Below are positions 1 through 9,318 of a stretch of DNA of 55,668 nucleotides, piece by piece (position 1 is the stretch's first letter; each line of letters starts with the position of its first letter). The notes below the pieces were generated by a model. It worked only from the letters and a program-made list of their open reading frames with translations, had not been told where the DNA came from and ran no database searches. The position numbers were made by a program, and so were the translations under genes. Source of the DNA: Microbacteriaceae bacterium 3FA27C10 (lineage in GTDB: Bacteria > Actinomycetota > Actinomycetes > Actinomycetales > Microbacteriaceae); NCBI GenBank assembly GCA_005502775.1, contig SCNI01000024.1, positions 1-55,668 on the forward strand. Reading direction: 5' to 3'.

Positions 1-1353
1 GGGGAAGGTGCCGGTGGGGTCGTAGGCGGTGCGGATGGCGGCGAGGCGGGCGAAGGCCTCCGGGGTCCAGCAGGACTCGCAGGAACCGGGCGTGGAGAGG
101 TCGCCGGCGAAGTTGATGTTGTTGGACGCCGAGATCCAGGGGGCCAGGCGCGCGGTGACGGCGTCGGCCGCCGCGGGCAGCTCGGTGTCGAAGAGCGCCG
201 GATCGGGCGCCCCGATCATGACGAGGGAGCCCGCCGCCGAGCGGCCGCCGACCGCGCTCCCCCCGGCCACGTCACGCGAGGCGGCGCCACCGAGGTGCCG
301 AACCTCCACCGCCACCATCGGCAGCGGGGCGTCAGGCCCCGCCACCTCGAGCAGCGCCTCCGCGAAGCCCGCGTCGATGCGGTCGAGCAGCATCCCTCTG
401 TCCCACATCGGCACCGGGTCGGTGGGGTCGTTGTGGATGAGCGAGACGTCTGCCGCCGGGAGCTCGCCGACGCCCCCGAGGAACGACGGGGCGAGCGCGC
501 GCAGCGGGGCGAACATCCGCTCCCCCTCCTCCGCCGACCCCACGAAGGCGAAGCGCAACGACACCGCCGTCTTGCCCCGGAGCGGCTCGGGAACGACCTC
601 GAGCGGCGGAAAGCGCAGCACCGCCACCGAGGTGGTGACGCTCTCGGGCGCCGTGGCCGTGAACTCCGACCAGCCGCGCAGCACCGCGGCGACGTGCTCG
701 GCGTCGAAGAACAGCGAGCCGGCGTAGAGCGAGCGCACGGGCACGAGCGCGAACTCCATCGAGGTCACGACGCCGAAGCCGCCCTTGCCTCCGCGCAGCG
801 CCCAGAAGAGCTCCGGATGCTCGGTGTCGCTCGCCGTGATCGCCTCGCCCGCCGCCGTCACCAGCCGGAAGGAGCGCGCGTAGTCGGAAGAGAAGCCGAA
901 GGTGCGCGCGAGCGGGCCGAGGCCACCGCCGAGCGTGTAACCGATGGTGCCGACGTGACCGGAGGCGCCCGTCACGGGCGCGAGACCGGACTCCGCCGCC
1001 GCGGCCACGACCGCACTCCACCGATTGCCGGCGCCGATCGCGGCGATCCGTGCATCCGGATCGATCTGCAGTCCCGAGAGCCGCGCGGTGGTGATGAGCA
1101 CACCGCTCGACACCGCCCTCCACCCGCCGTGCCCGGTGGCCAGCACGTGCACGGGCATCCCGGCAGCCGTCGCGAAGCGCACGGCGGCCTCGACATCGGC
1201 CTCCGTCTCGGCGCCCACGGCCACCTCGGGGTCATGCTGCACGAGCGTGTTCTGAGCGGCCACCTCGTCGGCCATCCCCTCGTCACCGCGGCGGAACACC
1301 GGGCCCGTCAGGGCGCGGGCGAGTTCGCTGAAGGCTTCTGCGCTGTAGCTCAT
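1..1353 (-). CDS. FAD-binding (PCMH-type) oxidoreductase, 3' end outside window
   Basis: Reads as a flavin-linked oxidase of the 6-hydroxynicotine oxidase / berberine-bridge family: FAD-dependent oxidation of a small organic substrate, probably cytosolic, substrate unknown. The open frame gives 451 codons and runs off the left edge. A PCMH-type FAD domain is visible: a His in ATGHGG near residue 90, then SGHVGTIGYTLGGGLG, then an RGGKGGFGVVTSMEF stretch. The C-terminal substrate domain ends in the DPTGTFP motif that normally lies about 10-15 residues before the stop, so only a short tail is missing. No twin-arginine or Sec signal is seen. The ATG at 1353-1351 sits 7 nt after a TACAGT hexamer, suggesting a leaderless mRNA. 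It lies 67 bp downstream of the giant surface protein on the same strand. Family is secure; substrate is not. Confidence 0.85.
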   Translation of the reverse strand, partial: MSYSAEAFSELARALTGPVFRRGDEGMADEVAAQNTLVQHDPEVAVGAETEADVEAAVRFATAAGMPVHVLATGHGGWRAVSSGVLITTARLSGLQIDPDARIAAIGAGNRWSAVVAAAAESGLAPVTGASGHVGTIGYTLGGGLGPLARTFGFSSDYARSFRLVTAAGEAITASDTEHPELFWALRGGKGGFGVVTSMEFALVPVRSLYAGSLFFDAEHVAAVLRGWSEFTATAPESVTTSVAVLRFPPLEVVPEPLRGKTAVSLRFAFVGSAEEGERMFAPLRALAPSFLGGVGELPAADVSLIHNDPTDPVPMWDRGMLLDRIDAGFAEALLEVAGPDAPLPMVAVEVRHLGGAASRDVAGGSAVGGRSAAGSLVMIGAPDPALFDTELPAAADAVTARLAPWISASNNINFAGDLSTPGSCESCWTPEAFARLAAIRTAYDPTGTFP

Positions 1354-1360
1354 GCCAGAG

Positions 1361-1366
1361 ACTGTA
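1361..1366 (-). promoter_or_regulatory. -10-like hexamer TACAGT, leaderless start of FAD oxidase
   Basis: TACAGT on the minus strand ends 7 nt before the ATG at 1353, placing the transcription start at or next to the start codon. No Shine-Dalgarno sequence is visible. One of about a dozen such arrangements in the window. Confidence 0.45.
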
Positions 1367-1420
1367 GCGGCGGCCGCCGACAGGGGGTAGACCCCGCCGC
1401 CGGCGACCGCCGCCCGCGCC

Positions 1421-4400
1421 TCAGGCCCGGCGGCGGCGGCGCACGAACACGAACAGGGCGAGACCGAGCGCGATCACCCCGGTGCCGAGCACCAGTCCGG
1501 TCGCGGCTGCGAGTCCGGTGCTCGCGAGTCCACCATCGCCCGGCAGCACCGGCACTGTGGCCACCAGCTGCGCCTGCGACTCGCCGTCGGGAGCGACGTC
1601 GCCCGCGTGGTCGACCTCGCCCCAGGGCCCCACGGGGTTCGTGACGTTCGCCAGGTTCGCGATGGTGCCCGAGGAGTTGACCACCGCGGTCACCGTGAAC
1701 TTCTGCGTCGCGCCGACCGGCAGCGAGGCCACCTGCCAGCTCAGAGTGTTGCCCGTCGTGCTCGTGGCGGCCGGACTGGTCGACACGATCGTGAGCTGCT
1801 TCGGGAACTCGTCGGTCACCGTGATGCCGGTGGCGTCGATCTCGCCGACGTTCTTCAGCGTGATCGTGTACACCACGGTGTCGCCCACCGAGACGGCCTT
1901 CTTGTCGACCGTCTTCTCGAGCGAGAGCTGACCGACGTCGAAGGTGTTGGTCACCGTCACGGTCGCGGGTCCGGCGGGGACGCCGTCGGCCAGGATCGTG
2001 ATGTGGCCGTCGGCGGGGTCGGTGACGGATGCCGTGGCGAGACCGCGGTCGGTCTCGGTCACCGCACAGTCGGCACCCGCGATCAGGCCCTCGACATTCG
2101 CCTTGTACCCGTTGTCGGCCGAGAGCACGAGCGTCGACGCGTCGCCGAGGTCGATCGGGGTGACGACGGCGTCCTTCAGCCAGGTGCACACCACCTGCAC
2201 GGTGAAGGGGCCCGCACCGAACGCATCCACGCCGCTGCCCACCCGCTTCTTGACCACGGCGAGGCTGCCGGTGTCGAAGGTGTTGGTGATGGTGACCTCG
2301 GCCGGGGCGCCCTCAGGCACCGACGCCAGCGCGCCGTCGGCCGGCCCGGCGGGCGAGTACGTGACGCTCGTGGCCCCGCCCTGCTCGGTCTCGACGACCG
2401 CGCAGTCCGCGCCCTGGATGAGCCCGTCGACGGTCGCCTCGTAGGAGTTCGACGAGTCGAGCACCACGATGCCCCCGTTCGGCAGCGGAATGGTGAGCGT
2501 CTGGCCGTCCTTCTGCCAGGTGCAGGTGACCTGGGCCGTGAAGGGGCCTGCACCGTAGACATCCGCACCCGCTCCGTTGCGCACCTTGGTGATGTGCACA
2601 CTGCCCGGGTTGAAGGTGTTGGTCACGTCGACCGTGACGGCTCCCACCGTCGCGGGGCTGACCGCGGCCGGGATGAGCACGGTCGGGAGGTCGACGACGC
2701 TGCTGTTCGCGCCGGCGGTCACCGTCTCCGACACGGCGCACGAGGTACCCACCGGGAACTGCTCGGGCAGGGTCGTGGTCTGGCCGCCGACGAGCTGGAT
2801 GCTGTCGTCGTAGAGCGTCTGGCCGTCGTAGGTGCACGTGATGGCCACCGTGAACGGACCCTGGCCGTAGCCGTCGTCGGGACCGGGGGTGCCGGATCCG
2901 TCGCCCGCCGCACCGCCCGCGAGCGTCTTCGTGACCGCGAGCGTGCCGGCCCCGTAGGTGTTCGTGTAGGCGGCGGTGTTGGCGCCGTCGGCGAGGGTCA
3001 CGTCGGCGGCGGTTCCGCTGGTGGCCGGTCCGCCGTTCACGCTGACCGTCACCGAGTTTCCGGCGTCGGTCGCGTGATCGGTGTCGCTCTCCGTCACCGT
3101 GCAGTCAGCACGCACCGGCAGCGCGCCGATGGTGTGCGAGCCGCCGTCGCTGAGCGTGAAGGTGGCGTCCTCCGGCGCGAGCGCGATCGGGGCACCGAGC
3201 GCCGTGGTGCAGGTGGCGGTGTAGGTGAACGGACCGAAGTCGCCGACGGTCGCGAGCGTCGACACCGTCTTGGTGACGGTGAGCGAGGTGAGCGCGTAGT
3301 CGTTGGTGACGGTCACTTGCTGATCGGCCGGCACCGGCGCGGTGTTCGACGCCGGCGACGCGATCGTCACCGAGGTGGGCGACACCGTGCGGGTGGTCTC
3401 GCCGTAGGAGCCCTCCGTGCCGTCCTCGGTCACCGTGCAGGCCGCGCCGAGCGGGATGCCGTCGATCCGGGCCGTGTAGGAGTTCGCCGCGTCGAGGGTC
3501 ACGTGGCCGGCGCCCTGGAAGTCGACGGGCTGACCGTCGACCGTGCAGGACGCCGTCGCGCCGAAGGAGGTCGGGGCGGTGGCCGCGCCGGCTCCGGTGA
3601 CCGCCTTGGTGATCTGCAGCGGGCCGCCGGTGAGCACCACGCCGGCCTTGATCGGAGCGCGCGAGAGCACTCCGCCGACCGAGAGCACGGCCGAGGCGCC
3701 GAACTGGTTCCAGGCCACCGCATCCGTCACCGGCACCGACACGGGCGCCTGCTCGGGGTTCGCGGTCGTGGCCGGGTGGTTCACCGTGTGGTAGAGCACC
3801 TGCACGCCGCCGCCGGGAGCCAGCAGGTGCGCCGCGGTGGTGGTGAAGTCGAACACGTAGCGGATGCCCGTGACCGCCGCGAAGTCACCCGTGTAGGTGG
3901 CTCCGTCGGACCAGTCGGAGGCCACCGGATGCGTGGAGCAGGTCGGGTCGCTCGGCCACGCGGTCGCCCCCGAGCCCACGCAGACGTCGGCGGCCGTGGT
4001 GACCTGCCAGGTGACGGTGGTCCCCGCCGGAGCCGTGAAGGCCGGCTGGTAGGAGTTGTCGAGCTGCGGACGGAAGGTCGAGCCGCGCGAGCCGCCGGTG
4101 GCGAGCAGGCGGTCGCCCGGGAAGGGCAGCGGGTCGACGAGCGTGAGCTGGGTGTAGGCCACCGTTCCGCTGTTCACCGCCGCGAGCTTCCACTCGTCGA
4201 CGCCGCCCACGACCGTGTTCGCGGCGCAGGGGTAGCGGTAGTAGCCACCGAGCTCCGAGAGGCAGGGGGCGCCGGGAGTGCTGAGGTTCTGGCCGCCGGC
4301 GACGGCGCCCTTCACCGACTTGGTGGTCATGAGCGAGGCGCCCGGGATGGGCTGCACGTAGTTGGTGGTGCCGCACTGGGCCGGCCCGACGCCCGCGAGG

Positions 4401-7400
4401 GTGCCCTGCCCGTTGCCGGAGGTGTTGGTGCAGGCCGAGAGGGTCTGGCCGGTCGTCACTACCATCTGGTTCGTGGCGCGCAGTCCGGCGCCGAGGCCGG
4501 GCTGCAGCACGATGCCGAGCGTGACGGTGAACGTCTCCCCCGGTGCCATCCGCTGGCCCCCGGTGGGCCAGGTGAAGGTCATCGCGCGGGTCGCGGCGTC
4601 GTAGGCCACGGTGACGTCGGTCGACAGCAGGCCGCCGGCGCTCGTGGCGTAGGCGGGGGTGGCGCCGTCCCACTCCAGCGTCGTCGGCAGCTGGTCGACG
4701 AGTTCGGCGATGGTGAGGTACCCGGTGCCGGTGTTCGCAAAGGTCATCGTCCACTCGTTGGGGTCACCGGGGGTGACGGAGTGGATGTTGCCCTGCGGGG
4801 TCTTCGACACGTCCAGCGCGTAGCTGCCCGGCTCGAGGGTCACGGTGTCCTGCGCGTCGGCGTTCGCATCCGCATACACGGCGGGGTCGTCGGTGCGGTG
4901 CGAGTTGCTCGTCACCACGTTGTCGACGCTGCTCGGGAACAGGATGGGGTCGCCCGAGCGCGCCACGTCGAGCAGCGTGACGTGCAGCAGCGCGGTGGCG
5001 GTCCAGTTCTCGGGGAGCATGGTGTGCGAGAACAGCCCACCGTCTGCGCGGGTGAACACGAAGCGGATGCCCGTGATGTCGGCCTCGGTCTTGCCGGAGG
5101 GCAGTGCGGGCAGCGCCGCGGTCGCGGCCGGCGCGCCGGTGGTCCAGCTCGCGCTGCCGTTCAGCTGCACGTCGACCTGCACCCGGTCGGAGCCGGCCGG
5201 GAGCGTCACATCGGCGCCGGTGAGACCGGTCAGACGGAACTCGTTCCAGAACTCCGCATCCGTGTCACTGACGGTCACCTGGTTGGTCGGCACCGTGGCG
5301 TCGCCCTGCGTGGCGGTGAGCGTGGCGGTCACCGGGGTGGTGCGGTCGCGCTCGAGCAGCGAATCGGGCGAGAACACCTTCTGCGCCGTGACGCCGAGCT
5401 TGCCGCCGATGATCGTGACGGCGGCGTTCGCGCTGTCGCTCGGGGTGCTCTGCGGCCCGGAGGGGTAGAGCACCGGGTCGTAGCTCTGGGCGAAGGCGTA
5501 GTTCTCCACCTGGAACGGGGTGACATCCACCGCGGTGTCGCTGCGGAGCGTGATGCGCAGCTTCGTGTGCAGCGTCAGTACCGCCGTCGATCCGGTGGCG
5601 ATCGAGCCGCCGTTCGCCGCGGGATTCGTGCCCTGGTACACCACGCTCACGCCGACGACGTTCCCGAGGTCGGTGAGGGTGGGGGCGGTGGCGAGGGTGG
5701 TCGTGCGGGTCGACAAGGTGCCGTCGGCCGCGCGCTCCCAGAGGAACACGGTCGAGGCGAGCGGGTCGATCTGCGTGGCGTCGTAGCTGAACGCGAGGCC
5801 GGTGAGGTCGAAGCGCTCGAACGGGTTCGTTCCGGGCGTGTAGACCGCGCCGGCGTAGGGGTTCGCAGCCCAGGCGTCCGGGGCGCTCACACAGGAGGCC
5901 ACCGTGCCGTCGGTGCACGGCATCGGGTCGGTGACGCGCAGGTAGGAGGCGCGCGAGGAGGAGTTGTTCTTCGCCGTGATGGTGAAGTCGTTCGTGGGGT
6001 AGCCGGCTGCCGGGACGTCGCCGGGGTTCGGCACCACGATCTCGGCCTTCTGCGACGACTTCGTCACGTCGACCGCCGGGGGCTGGTCGATCAGGGCGAT
6101 GTTGTCCTGCGCCGTCCGGGGCCCGACGGGAGTGCCGTTCTGCACGCCCGAGACGCCGACCGTGTTGATGACGGTTCCGGGCGTCGGGTCGTTGAAGCCC
6201 TGCGTCGCGGTGACCCACGGGTAGGACGGGTTCGCGCTCGGCACGCGGAGGGCGTTGCGCAGCTTCCAGACCAGGCCGAGCGAGCGTGCGGAGCCGTTGG
6301 CGCTCGTCGCGACACCCGAGCCCACCGGAGGAGCGAGGGGATCGCTGGAGCTGGCGCGCGCGGCGTCGTTCGGCGTGACGACGAACCGCACGCCCGTGGC
6401 GTTCTGGGACTCGCTGCCGGTGAGCGTGTAGCCGCGGAACCCGTTCGAGCCCATCCAGCCGCCACTCGGCGGCGTCACGGTCACCCAGTTGCCGCCGATG
6501 TAGAGCTGCACCTGCGAGACGGTGTCCCACTTCAGCAGCGGGTCGGTGCCGTAGCCGACGGGGGCGATCGAGGTCAGGTCGAAGGCCTGGAACACCGACT
6601 GGGCCGGCGTCGCCTCGGTGCCCGAGGGGTCGCTGATCGTCGCCGAGGAGTATCCGGTCGAGGTGACGCCCCAGCCCAGGAGCGTCGCGGCGCTCGCGCC
6701 CGACTGCGAGCTCAGCAGGGAGAGGTCGCCCGAGAAGTCGGGCGTGCGCCAGGCCTTCGAGGCGATCAGGGTGCCGACGCCGCTCTCGGTCTGGATCTTG
6801 GCGTTCGCCACATCCGTGACCACGTCGCTCTGCACCACGGGCTTGCCGTCGACGGAGCCCTGCGCCTGGGCCTGGCCCAGGTTCTCGTACACGGTGGGAG
6901 CAGCGTTCGGCACCGAGGTGGGGGTGCTGGTTCCGCGCAGCGTCGGCAGCGCCTGGAACACGGCGTTGGGGCTCACCGTGGTGCCCTGCGGGAAGCCGTC
7001 CGCGTCGGCGAAGGTGTAGCGCAGCCCCGTGATGTTCGGCACGTCGGCCGACGGCAGGTTGCCGGAGTACACCTGCGTGCCGCCCGTGGCGTCGACCGTG
7101 GTGAAGGTCACCCAGGTGGCGCCGCCGTCGGTGGTGTACTCGATGGTGAGCGTCGAACCGGCCAGAACCTGTGTGGGCGCGATGGCGATGGGCTGGAAGG
7201 CGTTCCAGAAGTCGTTCGCCACGCCCGGGCGCAGCGAGTCCTCCACCACGATGCTGGTGGGGTTCACGTAGGCCGAGTCGGTGCTCGTGGTGGTGGGCAG
7301 CTGGGCCACCACCGTGGCGCCGGGCGACACGGCGCCGGAGGGGGAGATCTTCTTGTCGATGCCGAGCTTGATGTCGGGGTAGAAGACGGCGAGCGGAGCC

Positions 7401-9091
7401 GTGTCGGATGCGGTGGCGCTGCCCTTGGCGTTGGTTCCGGTGACGCCGAGCGTGTTGGTGAGGTCGACCGTGGTCGCCGGGTCGGGCACGAGACCCACGC
7501 CGGCCTTGATGCCGAACTGGCTCGTCGTCTGGGCGCCGGCCGCGACGGCTCCGGTGTACTCGATCGAGAAGCCGGTGAGGTGCTGACCGCCCGGGGCGGC
7601 GGGCGCCGCCGGCGTGGAGCTGTTCGGCACCGCAGAACTCTGGGTGCTGCCGTCGCTGTAGTACCAGGTGATGGTGGCGGCGGTCGCCCCGGTGGGATAG
7701 GAGATCGGTGCGCTGAAGCCGTCGAACACGACGGCGTCGGTGAAGAAGTCCAGGTCGTCCAGCTTCAGCGAGCTGAGCGGGCCGTTGGAGTCGTTCTTGG
7801 CCGTGATGGTGGCCTTGGCGGTCGTGCCGGCGGGGATGCGCGCGGGCGAGATCTGCTTGTCGGCACTGACGGCCACGGTCAGCGGGCCGACCGTGTAGGG
7901 AGCCGAGGCGGTCTTGCTCACCGGGTCCTGGCCGGGAACCGTGACCGTGCCCTGCGCCTGGTTGGTGACCGTGCCGCCGCCGACCAGCGAGGCACCCGTC
8001 TGACGGTTCGTGGTGCGCAGGGTGGCGCCGAGGGCGACCGAGCCGGCAGCACCGGCCGGGGTGATGGCTGCATCCGCGCCTGCGCCGGCGTAGGTGAAGC
8101 GGAGTCCCACGACGTCGGCGTTCGTCACGCCCGTAGGAAGCTGGATGTCCGCCGGCGCGCGCGGCGAACCCGGCTGCCAGAGGTAGGTGCCCGAGACCGT
8201 GTCGAACACATAGGCGTCGACCTGCACGGTGTCGGCGCCCGCCGGCAGTGCGACGGCGCCGAAGCCGGCGAAGTCCACCAGCCGGAAGGGGTTGTCGGCG
8301 CCCAGGGCGGTGGCGCCGTCGACGGCTGACACCGGGTCCTGCACTGTGAGGGTGGAGGCCGGCACGTTCGAGGTGTTCTGCGAGCTGAGCGTGATGGTGG
8401 AGGCGGCACCGGGCAGGTACTGCTGCGTGGCCGGCAGCCAGGTCTTGCCGAGCACCGTGTCGACGGTGACCGGGATGTTCACGGTGACGTCGGCGGAGTC
8501 GGTGACCGTGGCCGCCGTGTCGGCCTGGGCGCTCGCGGTGTTCGTGACGGCGACGCCGTTGGACGGCCAGGTGGCAGGGAGGTTCTGGGGCGCCTTCATC
8601 GCGACGGAGACCTGGTAGGTGTGCCCGGCGATGATGCCGACCCCGCCGCCGAGCAGCCCTTCGAGGAACGTCACCGAGAGTCCGCAGTTCGCCGTGACCG
8701 TGCCGGAGCATCCCGTGTAGGCCACGGTGCTGGGCTGACTGGTGGGCGTCACCGTGGTGCCGAGGATCTGGAAGCCGTCGAAGGCGGCCGGGAGCGCATC
8801 CGTCATGGTGGCGTTGATGCAGTCGTTGTCGTCGCAGCCGACGGTGATCACGTAGTCGAACTCGTCGCCCGGAGCGAGGGTGACCGCGTCCTGCCCGTTG
8901 ACCAGCTTCGTGATCGAGAGGGCGCCCTGCGGCGGGGCGGCCTGCGCCGGCACGGCCACCGCCATCGCGCCCACGAGCGCGATCGAGAGCATGGCGGCGA
9001 CGGCTCCGAGGCGCTGATACCAGCGTCGCCCCGAGCCGGCGCGGCGGCCTCGGCGGTCGGTGGAATTGGTGGTTGAACGGGCAGAGTTCAC
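1421..9091 (-). CDS. giant LASTG-anchored surface protein with DUF11/DUF5979 repeats
   Basis: A 2556-residue secreted, wall-anchored protein, probably an adhesin or surface stalk. An Arg-rich n-region and hydrophobic stretch (about residues 27-50) ending AVPAQAA form a Sec signal peptide. About 1850 residues follow of Thr/Asp/Gly-rich beta-sandwich-like modules with at least seven copies of a motif resembling TGIRFxF/TGLRYTF. Then come five DUF5979-like modules, each starting like LxITKxxxGxG and containing a two-Cys pattern (xCTW...ADCAVxET), and a DUF11 module. The C-terminus is LASTG (about 2522-2526), a hydrophobic helix and RRRRR: an LAxTG signal suited to class E sortase. GTG start at 9091 with an AAAGGGG ribosome site about 8 nt upstream. 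No sortase gene is in the window. Function as adhesin is inference; architecture is directly visible. Confidence 0.88.
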   Translation of the reverse strand: MNSARSTTNSTDRRGRRAGSGRRWYQRLGAVAAMLSIALVGAMAVAVPAQAAPPQGALSITKLVNGQDAVTLAPGDEFDYVITVGCDDNDCINATMTDALPAAFDGFQILGTTVTPTSQPSTVAYTGCSGTVTANCGLSVTFLEGLLGGGVGIIAGHTYQVSVAMKAPQNLPATWPSNGVAVTNTASAQADTAATVTDSADVTVNIPVTVDTVLGKTWLPATQQYLPGAASTITLSSQNTSNVPASTLTVQDPVSAVDGATALGADNPFRLVDFAGFGAVALPAGADTVQVDAYVFDTVSGTYLWQPGSPRAPADIQLPTGVTNADVVGLRFTYAGAGADAAITPAGAAGSVALGATLRTTNRQTGASLVGGGTVTNQAQGTVTVPGQDPVSKTASAPYTVGPLTVAVSADKQISPARIPAGTTAKATITAKNDSNGPLSSLKLDDLDFFTDAVVFDGFSAPISYPTGATAATITWYYSDGSTQSSAVPNSSTPAAPAAPGGQHLTGFSIEYTGAVAAGAQTTSQFGIKAGVGLVPDPATTVDLTNTLGVTGTNAKGSATASDTAPLAVFYPDIKLGIDKKISPSGAVSPGATVVAQLPTTTSTDSAYVNPTSIVVEDSLRPGVANDFWNAFQPIAIAPTQVLAGSTLTIEYTTDGGATWVTFTTVDATGGTQVYSGNLPSADVPNITGLRYTFADADGFPQGTTVSPNAVFQALPTLRGTSTPTSVPNAAPTVYENLGQAQAQGSVDGKPVVQSDVVTDVANAKIQTESGVGTLIASKAWRTPDFSGDLSLLSSQSGASAATLLGWGVTSTGYSSATISDPSGTEATPAQSVFQAFDLTSIAPVGYGTDPLLKWDTVSQVQLYIGGNWVTVTPPSGGWMGSNGFRGYTLTGSESQNATGVRFVVTPNDAARASSSDPLAPPVGSGVATSANGSARSLGLVWKLRNALRVPSANPSYPWVTATQGFNDPTPGTVINTVGVSGVQNGTPVGPRTAQDNIALIDQPPAVDVTKSSQKAEIVVPNPGDVPAAGYPTNDFTITAKNNSSSRASYLRVTDPMPCTDGTVASCVSAPDAWAANPYAGAVYTPGTNPFERFDLTGLAFSYDATQIDPLASTVFLWERAADGTLSTRTTTLATAPTLTDLGNVVGVSVVYQGTNPAANGGSIATGSTAVLTLHTKLRITLRSDTAVDVTPFQVENYAFAQSYDPVLYPSGPQSTPSDSANAAVTIIGGKLGVTAQKVFSPDSLLERDRTTPVTATLTATQGDATVPTNQVTVSDTDAEFWNEFRLTGLTGADVTLPAGSDRVQVDVQLNGSASWTTGAPAATAALPALPSGKTEADITGIRFVFTRADGGLFSHTMLPENWTATALLHVTLLDVARSGDPILFPSSVDNVVTSNSHRTDDPAVYADANADAQDTVTLEPGSYALDVSKTPQGNIHSVTPGDPNEWTMTFANTGTGYLTIAELVDQLPTTLEWDGATPAYATSAGGLLSTDVTVAYDAATRAMTFTWPTGGQRMAPGETFTVTLGIVLQPGLGAGLRATNQMVVTTGQTLSACTNTSGNGQGTLAGVGPAQCGTTNYVQPIPGASLMTTKSVKGAVAGGQNLSTPGAPCLSELGGYYRYPCAANTVVGGVDEWKLAAVNSGTVAYTQLTLVDPLPFPGDRLLATGGSRGSTFRPQLDNSYQPAFTAPAGTTVTWQVTTAADVCVGSGATAWPSDPTCSTHPVASDWSDGATYTGDFAAVTGIRYVFDFTTTAAHLLAPGGGVQVLYHTVNHPATTANPEQAPVSVPVTDAVAWNQFGASAVLSVGGVLSRAPIKAGVVLTGGPLQITKAVTGAGAATAPTSFGATASCTVDGQPVDFQGAGHVTLDAANSYTARIDGIPLGAACTVTEDGTEGSYGETTRTVSPTSVTIASPASNTAPVPADQQVTVTNDYALTSLTVTKTVSTLATVGDFGPFTYTATCTTALGAPIALAPEDATFTLSDGGSHTIGALPVRADCTVTESDTDHATDAGNSVTVSVNGGPATSGTAADVTLADGANTAAYTNTYGAGTLAVTKTLAGGAAGDGSGTPGPDDGYGQGPFTVAITCTYDGQTLYDDSIQLVGGQTTTLPEQFPVGTSCAVSETVTAGANSSVVDLPTVLIPAAVSPATVGAVTVDVTNTFNPGSVHITKVRNGAGADVYGAGPFTAQVTCTWQKDGQTLTIPLPNGGIVVLDSSNSYEATVDGLIQGADCAVVETEQGGATSVTYSPAGPADGALASVPEGAPAEVTITNTFDTGSLAVVKKRVGSGVDAFGAGPFTVQVVCTWLKDAVVTPIDLGDASTLVLSADNGYKANVEGLIAGADCAVTETDRGLATASVTDPADGHITILADGVPAGPATVTVTNTFDVGQLSLEKTVDKKAVSVGDTVVYTITLKNVGEIDATGITVTDEFPKQLTIVSTSPAATSTTGNTLSWQVASLPVGATQKFTVTAVVNSSGTIANLANVTNPVGPWGEVDHAGDVAPDGESQAQLVATVPVLPGDGGLASTGLAAATGLVLGTGVIALGLALFVFVRRRRRA

Positions 9092-9318
9092 GTGCAGGTC
9101 CCCTTTGTCGCGTCGCCTCCCGGTGGGCTTCCGGTGCGCATCGATGCCCCGCGCAGCGCGATGGGTGGTCGCGCCACACTGCGGGCTCGGACCAGCGTAT
9201 GAAAGCCCGCAGGCGAATTCGCGAAGAGGGCGGCGGGTTCACCCGCGGATTCACCCTCTGGTCGGATGCTCCGCCCCGGCGGCGCTGCTCGGCTCTGCCC
9301 TGCCCTGCCTTGCTCAGC

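Noticed and set aside
1607-8329. 2240-codon open frame antisense to the giant surface protein, and a 1329-codon one at 5265-9254
   Set aside because: Arg/Gly/His-rich translations without domains, signal or ribosome site; typical high-GC shadows of a long Thr/Asp/Gly-rich gene.
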